Part shown: positions 14,625 to 22,895 of the stretch, in pieces
Layout: each line of letters begins with the position of its first letter
Position numbering within the stretch: the first letter of the stretch is position 1
NCBI GenBank assembly: GCA_946182865.1
Contig: CAMHAV010000011.1
Location: forward strand, 1-36,011
Reading direction: 5' to 3'
Length of the DNA: 36,011 nt
Origin: an uncultured Clostridia bacterium
GTDB taxonomy: Bacteria > Bacillota > Clostridia > Oscillospirales > Acutalibacteraceae
The notes under the pieces: generated by a model
What the model was told of the DNA's origin: nothing
Database searches by the model: none
What the model saw: only the letters and a program-made list of their open reading frames with translations
Translations under genes and position numbers: made by a program

Positions 14625-15626
14625 TCAAGATTCACTCTCGGATTCGCTCTCCGACGTATTGTCGGAAACGCTCTCGCTTGTCGCGGGCGTGTTGTTCCCG
14701 TCATTGTCGTCATTCGCCGCGGCCGCCTGCACGTTGATCGCAATGCCGACCGCCTTTGCCTCAATGAGGAAGGTGCCGGTGTAGTAGCGGTTCTGGTAGA
14801 TGTACTTGTCGGCGGTGCGGCTGTCGGAACCGGGCGTGAAGAGTTTCATGTAGGCGTACTTGTCGCGGGACACCTGACAGGAGGGATGAATGAGAATCGC
14901 GTTGATCTGGAGCGCGCCGTCGGCAGGGACGCATCCGTCGGAGAAGTCATACTGTGTCTTGAGTCTGGCGGAAGGCACCTTCTTGATGACAACGTCCTCG
15001 ATGGCGGTGACTCTGCGGTCGAGTGTGCCGCCGGAACGTGCTTCCATGGTGCGCTGAATATCCTTCGCCTGTTTGAACAGGGTTGCAAACGCGGGCGTGC
15101 AATAAAGAATCCTGCCTTCCTGCGGGACGGAATTGTCGTCCATGTACTGTGTTACACCGTCGAACCAGTCAAGCACATTCTGCGCGGTGATGACGGTGGT
15201 GTCCACCTGCGCGCCGCTGGAGGCATATTTCACCGCCTCGGAATAGAGCTTGGAGAAGCGATAGCTGTCTTTTTCGGGAATCGCCTGTTCTTCCTCAAAG
15301 ACATTCTGAATATTGGCCACTTCAGTGACAAGGTTGGTTTCGTCGATGTCCATCGGGTCAATGGGGATCTCGACGTCGCGGTCATGGTCAAGTGTCTTGG
15401 GTTCCCAGCTGTTGGAAACGCTGCCGGTATTAAAGCCGACGGCGGCGCGGTTGTGATCCTTGTAGCCGCTTACCGTCAGGCGGGGCAGCTTGATGGTCTG
15501 GGCATTGATGAATTTAATATTGGGATTGGACTGTGTGAGTTCATAAGAACACATCTCACGGGAATATTTCTGCTGCAATTCTCTTTCAAATTGCACGGCG
15601 TAATCGAATACGGGCATATTTTTCAT
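14625..15626 (-). CDS. Major capsid protein with Ser/Glu-repeat tail
   Basis: At 333 residues it fits a HK97-fold capsid protein without a large prodomain: N-terminal helix MPVFDYAVQFERELQQKYSREM, KFINAQTIKLPRLTVSGYKDH, the DVEIPIDPMDIDETNL segment, ILYCTPAFATLFKQA, a VIKKVPSARLKTQYDF loop and YYTGTFLIEAKAVGIAINV near the end. It forms the head shell. The scaffold gene lies 30 bases upstream, which is the standard order. The last ~22 residues (SESVSDNT then SESESESES) resemble the tail of the tail-tube protein and should be flexible and surface exposed. Two close ATGs (15626 and 15617) are possible starts. Confidence 0.9.
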   Translation of the reverse strand: MKNMPVFDYAVQFERELQQKYSREMCSYELTQSNPNIKFINAQTIKLPRLTVSGYKDHNRAAVGFNTGSVSNSWEPKTLDHDRDVEIPIDPMDIDETNLVTEVANIQNVFEEEQAIPEKDSYRFSKLYSEAVKYASSGAQVDTTVITAQNVLDWFDGVTQYMDDNSVPQEGRILYCTPAFATLFKQAKDIQRTMEARSGGTLDRRVTAIEDVVIKKVPSARLKTQYDFSDGCVPADGALQINAILIHPSCQVSRDKYAYMKLFTPGSDSRTADKYIYQNRYYTGTFLIEAKAVGIAINVQAAAANDDNDGNNTPATSESVSDNTSESESESES

Positions 15627-15656
15627 ACCTGCCTTTCATGTGATAAGATGATATCA

Positions 15657-16139
15657 TTATTTCTTGTTGCCGAAAATGCGGGCGAGCGCATCCGCCTGCG
15701 CGTCACCGCTCTGCGAACCGTCCGCGCCGATCTGCCGGAAGCCTTTGGACTGGTCGTTGCGGGACGGCTTGAGTACCGGAATATCGTCCAGCACCTTATT
15801 GATGGCCGCCTGCACGGCTGCCTGATCGGGCGTGCCGTCTTTGTCGGGCTTGACCCCGCTGAAATCCGCCATTTTCAGCACATACGGCACCGTCTTGACG
15901 TCGATGCCGAGCGCCACCGCTTCGAGTATCGCCTGCTGCGCAATGCGGGACGTAATTGCCGCCTGTCGGTACTGATCGGAAAGCTGCTGCGACGCGGTAA
16001 GCTGGGACTGCAATGCCGTCACATCCACTTCGGGAGACTGCTGCGGAGTCTCCGCGGGTTTTGTGTCCGGCTGATTCTGCAGGGCAGAATTGTCCGGCTG
16101 CTGCGCGGTGGGATTGGTTTCGTGTGTCTGTTCTGCCAT
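15657..16139 (-). CDS. Capsid scaffolding protein
   Basis: The 160-residue protein has an acidic, Gln/Pro-rich disordered start (MAEQTHETNPTAQQPDNSALQNQ...), a helix/coiled coil (about 40-80: VTALQSQLTASQQLSDQYRQAAITSRIAQQAILEAV) and a C-terminal basic part ending LARIFGNKK. This layout and its position before the capsid gene are those of Gram-positive phage scaffolds (DUF4355-like), which guide procapsid assembly and leave or are degraded later. GGAGG lies upstream of the ATG. There is a 100-base gap before it without a gene. Confidence 0.82.
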   Translation of the reverse strand: MAEQTHETNPTAQQPDNSALQNQPDTKPAETPQQSPEVDVTALQSQLTASQQLSDQYRQAAITSRIAQQAILEAVALGIDVKTVPYVLKMADFSGVKPDKDGTPDQAAVQAAINKVLDDIPVLKPSRNDQSKGFRQIGADGSQSGDAQADALARIFGNKK

Positions 16140-16239
16140 AATGAATAAAACCTCCGTTCCGTCCGGAATCGGACATAAAAATGAGACGGTTTAACGCCAT
16201 GTCCAGGGCATAATAAAAACCGCCTGAATCGTAAATGAC

Positions 16240-16449
16240 TCAATAGCGGCGTAGGTTTTGGGTTGTGTCTTCTTCCCTGTCAGGGAATTGCTCGTCAGTG
16301 TCTTCTTTGTCGATCATGCGGCGGATGGCTTTGATCCGCGTGCGGTACTGCTGCGGCACGTCGCCGTCCACGATCATCTCGTCCAGCAACGTCCACAGGT
16401 CCGCGAATTCTTCCGCGTCCATGATGGTGACTTCTATATTTACATCCAT
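16240..16449 (-). CDS. Small acidic hypothetical protein, second gene after the zincin minor capsid gene
   Basis: The 69-residue protein (MDVNIEVTIMDAEEFADLWTLLDEMI...) has a short strand, an acidic helix and a charged C-terminus with EDTDEQFPDREED. I do not recognise a family. GAGGCGGTGAG is 4 bases before the ATG, inside the end of the previous gene, so it is coupled to it. It lies between the zincin-bearing minor capsid gene and the scaffold, where most related phages have nothing or one gene. A role as an immunity or regulatory protein for the zincin is possible, but there is no direct evidence. Confidence 0.6.
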   Translation of the reverse strand: MDVNIEVTIMDAEEFADLWTLLDEMIVDGDVPQQYRTRIKAIRRMIDKEDTDEQFPDREEDTTQNLRRY

Positions 16450-16461
16450 TTTCTCACCGCC

Positions 16462-16833
16462 TCAAACCATAAAATGAGAGGGATGACGCGGTTCGCGAAC
16501 CACATCGTCTGACAAATCCTCTTTCTCCCACCAATGTCGGTGGTTTTCGACGCCCCACAAATACAGCGACCATCCTTTTTTATCGAACATACCGTCAATA
16601 ATGGCGTCCGCTTCGCAAGGGTCTTTCAACATGACCTCATCATCGCCGGGAAACATAGCAAAATAAGCACGATAGGCTTCCTCCGCCAAGGCATCTTCCT
16701 CAGCGGAATTGATTTCCCAGGCGATTTGCACCGCCGGAAAAGATGACGCGGATTTACCGCGTGAAGTCATTTCAGGTTCTGACGGTTGCGAAATCGGCTG
16801 CCGCCGTTTTACCCAAACGCGGACTTTTTTCAT
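16462..16833 (-). CDS. Hypothetical protein, candidate immunity protein for the minor-capsid zincin
   Basis: The 123-residue product has a basic N-terminus (MKKVRVWVKRRQP), a linker, and an acidic helical/aromatic part: EEDALAEEAYRAYFAMFPGDDEVMLKDPCEADAIIDGMFDKKGWSLYLWGVENHRHWWEKEDL. No family is recognised. It begins 11 bases after the zincin gene stop with a strong AGGAGG overlapping that end, so it is the gene co-expressed most tightly with it. Small acidic proteins right after a toxin-tipped gene are typical immunity candidates; this is inference from position and charge only. Confidence 0.62.
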   Translation of the reverse strand: MKKVRVWVKRRQPISQPSEPEMTSRGKSASSFPAVQIAWEINSAEEDALAEEAYRAYFAMFPGDDEVMLKDPCEADAIIDGMFDKKGWSLYLWGVENHRHWWEKEDLSDDVVREPRHPSHFMV

Positions 16834-16844
16834 AGTGGCGCCTC

Positions 16845-19340
16845 CTACATCAGCTTTTCAAAATATTCTTCAAAGTATCTCATGGATTCAGGGAAAAACT
16901 TATTGAACTCACTGTACTTCACGCCGCCGTTCATGTAAGCCTCAAACATATGCGCAACGGCTTCCATGAGCAACAATTCATGGTCACTGTCCCAGTAATC
17001 CAACGAATGCCGATAAGAGAGCTCAATTTCATTTCCCGTCAGACCACCAATCAAATCCATGACGCCGTTTCTAAGATGGCGCGTATCTTTTTCGATGCCG
17101 ACCAAATGGCGCCTTATGCTTTCTTTTTCACGCTCGGTAAATAGATGATAGTGGTCGAGGCTCTTATAAATGCCTTTCATCTCGTCTCTCAGCATAGGGG
17201 CGTCAAACCGCTTTTGGGTACCAAGCAGATTATCCACATAGTTCAGAAAATCATTTCTCATCTTGGATTCCAGCTCCGGCAAATGCTCGTGGATTTTAAA
17301 GACCTCATCCAGTAAATGTCCCGTTTCATGCAATAATACTCTTGTATTGGCATAACGATAACCAAGTACCTGACTTCGGGGGTCCGCTTTTGCCAAATCA
17401 AGAAAAATTCTTTTGTTGTCGTGATAGGCGCGCCCCTTATAAAGCAAATTACCCCTTATCAGATTACCATATCTGTCCCAGAAACGCAAGCGTTTTTCAT
17501 CCATGCCGGCAAACAATCTGTCGATATCGTCCCGCTGCTCGGGCTTGACTTGCTGCTGCCAATCCTGCGCACGGATGGTCTGCACCATTTCCTCCCGTGT
17601 TTTGATTTTAGGCCGGACGACGGTGGCGGCAATCTTTTTGGTACGAGGCGGCGGTTTGACCGTCACAGGTATCTGCCGCACGGTCTTGGTGTTGACCGAA
17701 ACGACCAGCTTCCCGCCGTTTGCCATCCGCATGAGCGTGGAATAGCGGCGCATGGCGGCGCGCGCTTCGGTCTTTTTGATCTCCGCGATGCTGCGCAGCT
17801 TCTTTGCCTCCGCGATAGCCAGCTTTGCATTCAGCATTTGCGCGGAGATGCGCTTGTCGCGCAGCTGTACTTTGGTTCGGAGGACACTGACCTGCTCGCG
17901 GGTGACTTGCGCTTTCTGCGTGGCGGCCTGCGCCTTGGCCTGTGCCGCTTCGGCACGCTGCCGGGCGGCTTGCGCCTCCTGCGCCATTTCCTTTGCCTTT
18001 TGGGTGACAAGCCGTGTCTTGGCCCGTATTTTCTCGATGTCCCGCTGTCGCTCGGCCGCCGCCGTATCCGGCAATGCGCGAGCTTTGGGCGGCGTATCGG
18101 TGGCGGTGGTATCAATGACAATCTGAATATGATGATCGGGCTTTTTTGGGGGCGGCTGTCTGGCTTGAATTTCGATGCCGGGCGGCTGACGGGGCGGCGT
18201 GATGCCCAGTTCTTCTGGAATGTCCCGTAGCTGTTCACGCGGCGGGGAACGCCGCAGAATCTTGGGATTTGCGTCAACGAGCTGACGCGTGCGATCTTGC
18301 CACTCATGCAGCTTGCGGGCATATTTTACGCGCTGCTTCTCGTCCACCGTGCCGCGATAGAGTCGCTTGTATTTCCGGATGTTCCGCTCGTGGTAACGCT
18401 GTTCCTGCTGTAAACGATAGCGGCGAATCTGTTCGGCTTTCATGCGCTCCGTGGGGAAGCGGGCGCGGTTGATACCCACAAAGAATGTGGTGTGGCTGTC
18501 CTTGCAATTCGGGTGATACAAGCCGCCCGCGATCGCGTCGGACAGCAACGGATAGCCCTGCACCTTCGCCTCGGCCGCCGTGCCGCTGCCCCATACATCG
18601 TCGATAAAGACACGCCCCTGAAACGGCACACACAGAGGACACGCTGCATTGTGGCGGTTAACGATGACGGTATGAATCCCGTACTGCTCCCGCTTGGCGG
18701 CTTCTCCGTGCAGATAGGCGCGGGTGTTGGCCGTGCGCAGCGCCATCTCCGCATAACTCGCGATATTCACGCGCGCGCCGTTTTTGTACTCGATGCAGTT
18801 GATTCCCGACGCGAGAAATTTCTTGCTCGCCATATCAACCGCCTGCCAGAGCGTCCCCGCTCCGGCATTGTAAAAGACCTGCGCGCCGAAGATGATGCTG
18901 CGGTACTGGTCTTCCGTCATCCGCAGCGCGGCGTATTGCGCCTTTTGCATGGCACGCTTGGTTTCCGTGATTAACGCGTTCATTTTCCGCCTGTTCAGCC
19001 GGAAAAATTCGGCGGTTGCGGTATCTTTTGGGCGGTTCGGTTTAAATCCCAGACGTATCGCGGATAATATAGCCTGTTCCTGCGCGGCTTCGCCCGTGTC
19101 GTATGCCTCCCAGATGGCCGCATCAATTTTTTCGCTGATAGCGGGATAAACGCGGTCAAACATTTTGGTATTGACCCGCTTGAATTCGGTCAGGCCGTAG
19201 AGCATTTCCGCCTGCCACTGGCTCCAGTTGATACCCTCCCGCCGTTCCTCACCGATATGCCGCATCAGATTGCGGCGCAGGGAGTCAATGAGGTAATCTT
19301 CGATAACGGCGAAGGCCTCCGCAATATCATATGCTGCCAA
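16845..19340 (-). CDS. Minor capsid protein (Phage_min_cap2-like) fused to coiled coil and C-terminal zincin metallopeptidase
   Basis: Residues 1-350 are a minor head protein: helical bundle, then NRHNAACPLCVPFQGRVF (Cys234, Cys237) and GGLYHPNCKDSHTTF (His276, Cys279), the cysteine/histidine pattern of Phage_min_cap2/MuF-like proteins that sit by the portal. Residues 360-430 are Pro/Arg-rich; 430-540 form a long Ala/Gln/Lys/Arg coiled coil. Residues 580-831 carry HETGH (His671, Glu672, His675) and MEAVAHMFEAY (Glu793), a gluzincin-type zinc site with active-site Glu672. At 831 residues it is about twice the usual family length. The protein could be injected with the DNA and cut a target in the cell, or process virion parts. 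It overlaps the portal gene by 14 bases and is followed by two small unknown genes. Confidence 0.85.
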   Translation of the reverse strand: MAAYDIAEAFAVIEDYLIDSLRRNLMRHIGEERREGINWSQWQAEMLYGLTEFKRVNTKMFDRVYPAISEKIDAAIWEAYDTGEAAQEQAILSAIRLGFKPNRPKDTATAEFFRLNRRKMNALITETKRAMQKAQYAALRMTEDQYRSIIFGAQVFYNAGAGTLWQAVDMASKKFLASGINCIEYKNGARVNIASYAEMALRTANTRAYLHGEAAKREQYGIHTVIVNRHNAACPLCVPFQGRVFIDDVWGSGTAAEAKVQGYPLLSDAIAGGLYHPNCKDSHTTFFVGINRARFPTERMKAEQIRRYRLQQEQRYHERNIRKYKRLYRGTVDEKQRVKYARKLHEWQDRTRQLVDANPKILRRSPPREQLRDIPEELGITPPRQPPGIEIQARQPPPKKPDHHIQIVIDTTATDTPPKARALPDTAAAERQRDIEKIRAKTRLVTQKAKEMAQEAQAARQRAEAAQAKAQAATQKAQVTREQVSVLRTKVQLRDKRISAQMLNAKLAIAEAKKLRSIAEIKKTEARAAMRRYSTLMRMANGGKLVVSVNTKTVRQIPVTVKPPPRTKKIAATVVRPKIKTREEMVQTIRAQDWQQQVKPEQRDDIDRLFAGMDEKRLRFWDRYGNLIRGNLLYKGRAYHDNKRIFLDLAKADPRSQVLGYRYANTRVLLHETGHLLDEVFKIHEHLPELESKMRNDFLNYVDNLLGTQKRFDAPMLRDEMKGIYKSLDHYHLFTEREKESIRRHLVGIEKDTRHLRNGVMDLIGGLTGNEIELSYRHSLDYWDSDHELLLMEAVAHMFEAYMNGGVKYSEFNKFFPESMRYFEEYFEKLM

Positions 19341-20829
19341 TCAGACCACCCAATTCCTGTCCCAGTGACGGTTCATCCCCCATCCCGATAAGTCCCTGCT
19401 CCGCCTTGATTCTCGCTGCCTCCTGCGCTTTCCATTCCGCTGTGCGGGTGTCGCCGTGCAGCTCGTCCAGCATCGTTTCCACGCTCATCAAGCCAAACTG
19501 CCGCGCCTTGCCGCAAGTTTCCACCTGGGATTCAAACGAAGGGTTGGCATATTCTCCGAACGGCACTTCCACTTTATCGGCCATATCGCAGACAGGGCGT
19601 TGATAAAAGGTATCGTATGCCTTGCCGATGACGTTGATGACCTTGGGAATGACGGTTTGCAGCGCGTCAATGATCGCCCCGCGGGTGTAGAGCGTCGTCT
19701 TTTCCTTTTCCCGCTGCGCCTCGGCGTTGTCCAGTTTCTTGGTATCAATGCCGAGCGTGGAGGGAGAGATCAGCCCTTGCAGGCACAGATCCAGCGCCGT
19801 GATGTAGGTGCCGAGATAGCTTTCCACCGGAATGCCCGGCTGCACCGTTTCAATGCGCTGGTTCGCGCCTTCCGCCATGTTGGCGGCGCATTGGATATAG
19901 GCGTTATCAAAGGGATTCGGCTGCAAAATCTTGCCCGTGCGGGGATTCTTCGGCAGCATGTTTTCGGGGATGTATTCCTTCGTGCGTCCCTTGCGCAGCG
20001 CGTCCAGCCATTGCGACCAGCATTCGTCCAGCGCGTCGAACGCGTCGCACTTGTCATCAAAAACCGACTTGCCGCGGGCTTTCCATTTGGCGGACGGGAA
20101 GAATTGCAGCGGCACCGCCATGCAGAAATCGCCGCCGTATTCCACGCGCCGCGCCAATTTGGCGGTCTGAGGGATGGCCGTAAGCGGCACTTCCTGTTCG
20201 CCCCGATACAGCACGCTCTCGATGAAGCCATGGCCGTAGGTTTCGATGAGGGAATAGTGCCTGCCTTCATGGGTGTAGACAGTTTTGAATCTGACAGCGC
20301 GGATTCTACCCCGCTGCCGTTCCAGTTCCACCGCGTCACCGGGGACAAATTCGACGATGGGAAAGGCGCTAATGGAGGTGTCAAAGGAAATTTTGAACGC
20401 ACCGTCTCCGACGGTAAGCGTTTCGGTAACAGCCTCCTTTATCAGATCGGAAAAGCTGTTTTCCTCTGCGATCTTCTCCCATACGTCCTGCCATGCCGGC
20501 GGCACTTTGATATCGTTCATGTCGGTCATCACGATATCCGCCAGACGGTTAACAATAATTGCGGGCAGTCCCGTGTGCAGCTTGCGGATTTCCATGCCCG
20601 TCGTCGGCACCGCCGCCCAAAATTTGGAGCGGTCACTGTCAAGCTGCCGGTACATCTCCGCCAGCTCGTCCGAATCGCCGCGATACCAGATGCGGTTTTT
20701 AATGGCATTGCTCACGCGGTCCAGCCGTTCGTTGATGTAGATCGTGTGGGGCTGCGCGGGCTGAATCCGCAGGAAAGAGTAAATGCCGTTTCTGATTTTA
20801 TCCATGAGTTTGATTTCATTCACCACCAA
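19327..20829 (-). CDS. Portal protein (SPP1 gp6-type)
   Basis: The 500-residue protein fits phage portal proteins of the SPP1 gp6 group in length and layout: an N-terminal region with YRGDSDELAEMYRQLDSDRSKFWAA and KLHTGLPAIIVNRLADIV, a central VEFVPGDAVELERQRGRIRAVRFKTVYTHEGRHYSLIETYG beta part, ESYLGTYITALDLCLQGLISPSTLGID (the stem/crown helices) and a C-terminal Gly/Leu-rich tail. Twelve copies form the ring through which DNA enters and leaves the head. It overlaps the terminase gene by 14 bases and the minor capsid gene by 14 bases. Confidence 0.92.
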   Translation of the reverse strand: MVVNEIKLMDKIRNGIYSFLRIQPAQPHTIYINERLDRVSNAIKNRIWYRGDSDELAEMYRQLDSDRSKFWAAVPTTGMEIRKLHTGLPAIIVNRLADIVMTDMNDIKVPPAWQDVWEKIAEENSFSDLIKEAVTETLTVGDGAFKISFDTSISAFPIVEFVPGDAVELERQRGRIRAVRFKTVYTHEGRHYSLIETYGHGFIESVLYRGEQEVPLTAIPQTAKLARRVEYGGDFCMAVPLQFFPSAKWKARGKSVFDDKCDAFDALDECWSQWLDALRKGRTKEYIPENMLPKNPRTGKILQPNPFDNAYIQCAANMAEGANQRIETVQPGIPVESYLGTYITALDLCLQGLISPSTLGIDTKKLDNAEAQREKEKTTLYTRGAIIDALQTVIPKVINVIGKAYDTFYQRPVCDMADKVEVPFGEYANPSFESQVETCGKARQFGLMSVETMLDELHGDTRTAEWKAQEAARIKAEQGLIGMGDEPSLGQELGGLIGSI

Positions 20830-22174
20830 TTCTTTGCTTATACGGAATAAATGCGTATTGTACGCTGTTGACCATATGATCGTTGCCGTCCTCCGGCGTG
20901 TTGTCCTTTTCCTCGTTCCACGAATAGACTTCTAATTCGTGAATATAATTTGCGCAGTTCTCCACAATCAAAAATTGCTCATGATTGAACCAACCCAATT
21001 GCAGGTTGATGCGGTCGATGATGGGCAGCTTTTTCCACGCGGCGTTAAAGCAATACGCGCAGCCGTGCAGCCGCTTGTATTTGCCAAACTCCGTGATGGT
21101 GGCCTGATCGGCGCTGTCGATAAAGACATTGCGGGCAAAGCCCCATTGACTGCGGCATCTTTCGAGAAAGGCGATGTATTTCACCACCGTGTCACTGGGC
21201 GCAAGCGGCGTTTGCAATTCGGCATTGTTGTAAACCTGTTCGGCCAGCAGGAAGCAGCGGCCGCGGTTCGTGATGCCGATAAAGGACATGGCAATGGTGT
21301 CGGGCGACTTCTGAGAATAGGCCGTGTCAAGTCCGGCGGAAAAGATTTCAAATTTCTCACCGTTAATGTCGTCAACCAACTGCTTGGCATATGCCGCCTT
21401 GATAACATGCCGCTTCCTTGAAAAATTGGAAAAGACCAGCCCCGTTGCCTTGCCGCGCAGACCTTGGATTTTGTTCTTCCAGAGCTTTGTCCCTTCGGGG
21501 ACATTGTTTTTTATCTGCGCTATCTTTTCCTCGGTCAGAGCGGCGTTATCCGCAAAAGAAAAGAACCAATGCACCCAGCCGGGCTTTGGTTCTTCGTCTA
21601 ACATATCGAGAATTTCGGGCGGCGTGTCGCTCTGCCATTGGGGCAGCGGACGGGAACAATTGATATATTCCCTGTAAACCGTCAGGCCGGGGTCGTCAGG
21701 ATTGAGCGTCGCCATAAAATAATCGCAGCGCATGGCCGCTTCTCTGACAAATCCGATGTCCGCCGTGTTGATCTCGTCGATGTACAGGCAGCCGTATTGA
21801 CCGCCAAGAGCGGTCTGCCATTTGGTTTTATCGCCGTAGCCCATAACATAGACGATCTTGTCGCCCTTGGAAGTATGGAAGAAAATATGCGGTAGCTTTT
21901 CATCCTTGCTGCCGTTGCCGTGATACTCGGTCAGCACGCCGAAATCGTCAATGACACCGAGGTCTTTGTTGATAATGTTCTTTTCGGCGGTACCTGTATT
22001 CTTGGCGGCAATGATGTGGTATTTCTTCGGACTCTGAGCGATGCGCAGGAAGAATTTGAAGATGCCGACGGTGGTTTTCCCGGCGGCGGTCGTGCCTTCG
22101 AGGAATTCCACCGGAGCCGAGCAGCGAAGGAAGGATTTGTATTTTGGGGAGAGAATTAATTTTTCGCCGTTCAC
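20816..22174 (-). CDS. terL: Terminase large subunit
   Basis: The 452-residue packaging motor has an ATPase half with a Walker A-type loop EGTTAAGKTT (26-35) and Walker B CLYIDEIN (Asp133, Glu134), and a nuclease half with SAGLDTAYSQKSPDTIA (catalytic Asp in GLD) and VFIDSADQATI. This is the Terminase_3 arrangement. It pumps DNA through the portal and cuts the concatemer. Start ATG 22174 overlaps the small subunit stop (ATGA). The family assignment alone does not tell whether packaging is cos or pac. Confidence 0.95.
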   Translation of the reverse strand: MNGEKLILSPKYKSFLRCSAPVEFLEGTTAAGKTTVGIFKFFLRIAQSPKKYHIIAAKNTGTAEKNIINKDLGVIDDFGVLTEYHGNGSKDEKLPHIFFHTSKGDKIVYVMGYGDKTKWQTALGGQYGCLYIDEINTADIGFVREAAMRCDYFMATLNPDDPGLTVYREYINCSRPLPQWQSDTPPEILDMLDEEPKPGWVHWFFSFADNAALTEEKIAQIKNNVPEGTKLWKNKIQGLRGKATGLVFSNFSRKRHVIKAAYAKQLVDDINGEKFEIFSAGLDTAYSQKSPDTIAMSFIGITNRGRCFLLAEQVYNNAELQTPLAPSDTVVKYIAFLERCRSQWGFARNVFIDSADQATITEFGKYKRLHGCAYCFNAAWKKLPIIDRINLQLGWFNHEQFLIVENCANYIHELEVYSWNEEKDNTPEDGNDHMVNSVQYAFIPYKQRIGGE

Positions 22175-22611
22175 GATGTATTCTCTTCACTTTCCGTTAT
22201 CTGGGAAATCAGATCATCCAGTTTGCTGACCTCCTTGTCAACGCCGCTGATCTCGACTTTTTGAACATTCAGCCCGCAGAGATCGGAAAGCTGCTTGGTG
22301 GCATTCAGAAAGGCGGGCGCATTCGCCTTGTTGATGCCGTTCTCGGTGATGTCATCCCTGGCCTCCTGCTGCATCCAGCGCAGATCGGTGACGGCTTCTT
22401 CGCGGGTGTACAATGCGCGCGCGGCGAATTCCTCCTGCAATTGGTTATACCTTTCCAGAATCTCATCATTTCCGAAGAGTTCCGACGCTTTGGAATCCAC
22501 CGTCGCGTCCTTCCACTTGACCGAACTGGGGAATGCCCTGCGATACGCCTCACGCTGCGACATTCCCGCTATTAAATTTTGCACGAATTTCTCGCGCTTT
22601 GGCGTCAACAT
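22171..22611 (-). CDS. terS: Terminase small subunit
   Basis: This 146-residue protein begins LTPKREKFVQNLIAGMSQREAYRRAFP, the N-terminal HTH of the Terminase_2 family that recognises the packaging site, then a helical oligomerisation part (DEILERYNQLQEEFAARALYTREEAVTDLRWMQQEA) and the typical NATKQLSDLCGL segment near the C-terminus. It is coupled to the large subunit gene by a 4-base overlap. Its ribosome site is AACGGCGGTGA, eight bases before the ATG. Confidence 0.95.
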   Translation of the reverse strand: MLTPKREKFVQNLIAGMSQREAYRRAFPSSVKWKDATVDSKASELFGNDEILERYNQLQEEFAARALYTREEAVTDLRWMQQEARDDITENGINKANAPAFLNATKQLSDLCGLNVQKVEISGVDKEVSKLDDLISQITESEENTS

Positions 22612-22628
22612 TCTTTATCTCACCGCCG

Positions 22629-22895
22629 TTATTTCTTTCTGAACGAAGAAAATACATCGTTTCCCGATGAATTATCCTTCGTTGCTATATCCGAGATGGA
22701 TTTTATACCTTTCCCCCTGCCGTTCCCGTGTTCCAAAGACCCCGGCAAAAAGCCGCCTCTGGCAAATGTTTCGGCAATATGGTTGAATTGTTTCTTTCTT
22801 TTTCCGCTGCCACCGCTGCTCCCTCCACCGCTGCCGCCTGCGCCTGTTCCGCCCGAACCGCCGAGGGAAGTCACGCCATAATTGCCTTTAGCCAT
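22629..22895 (-). CDS. Small glycine-rich hypothetical protein upstream of terminase
   Basis: From ATG 22895 the product has 88 residues: MAKGNYGVTSLGG, a Gly/Ser-rich run to about residue 32, then KRKKQFNHIAETFARGGFLPG and a basic C-terminus. AAGGGG lies 10 bases before this ATG; a GTG six bases earlier is less likely. Short Gly-rich proteins beginning MAKGNYG/MARGNxG often sit between DUF4417 and terminase genes in Bacillota phages (recalled); function unknown. It overlaps the DUF4417 gene end by 8 bases. Confidence 0.65.
   Translation of the reverse strand: MAKGNYGVTSLGGSGGTGAGGSGGGSSGGSGKRKKQFNHIAETFARGGFLPGSLEHGNGRGKGIKSISDIATKDNSSGNDVFSSFRKK

Noticed and set aside
16140-16239. Hidden gene or promoter between scaffold and the 69-residue gene
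   Set aside because: Only a weak 5-bp hairpin (GTCCG/CGGAC) is visible; no start with a ribosome site other than that of the scaffold.
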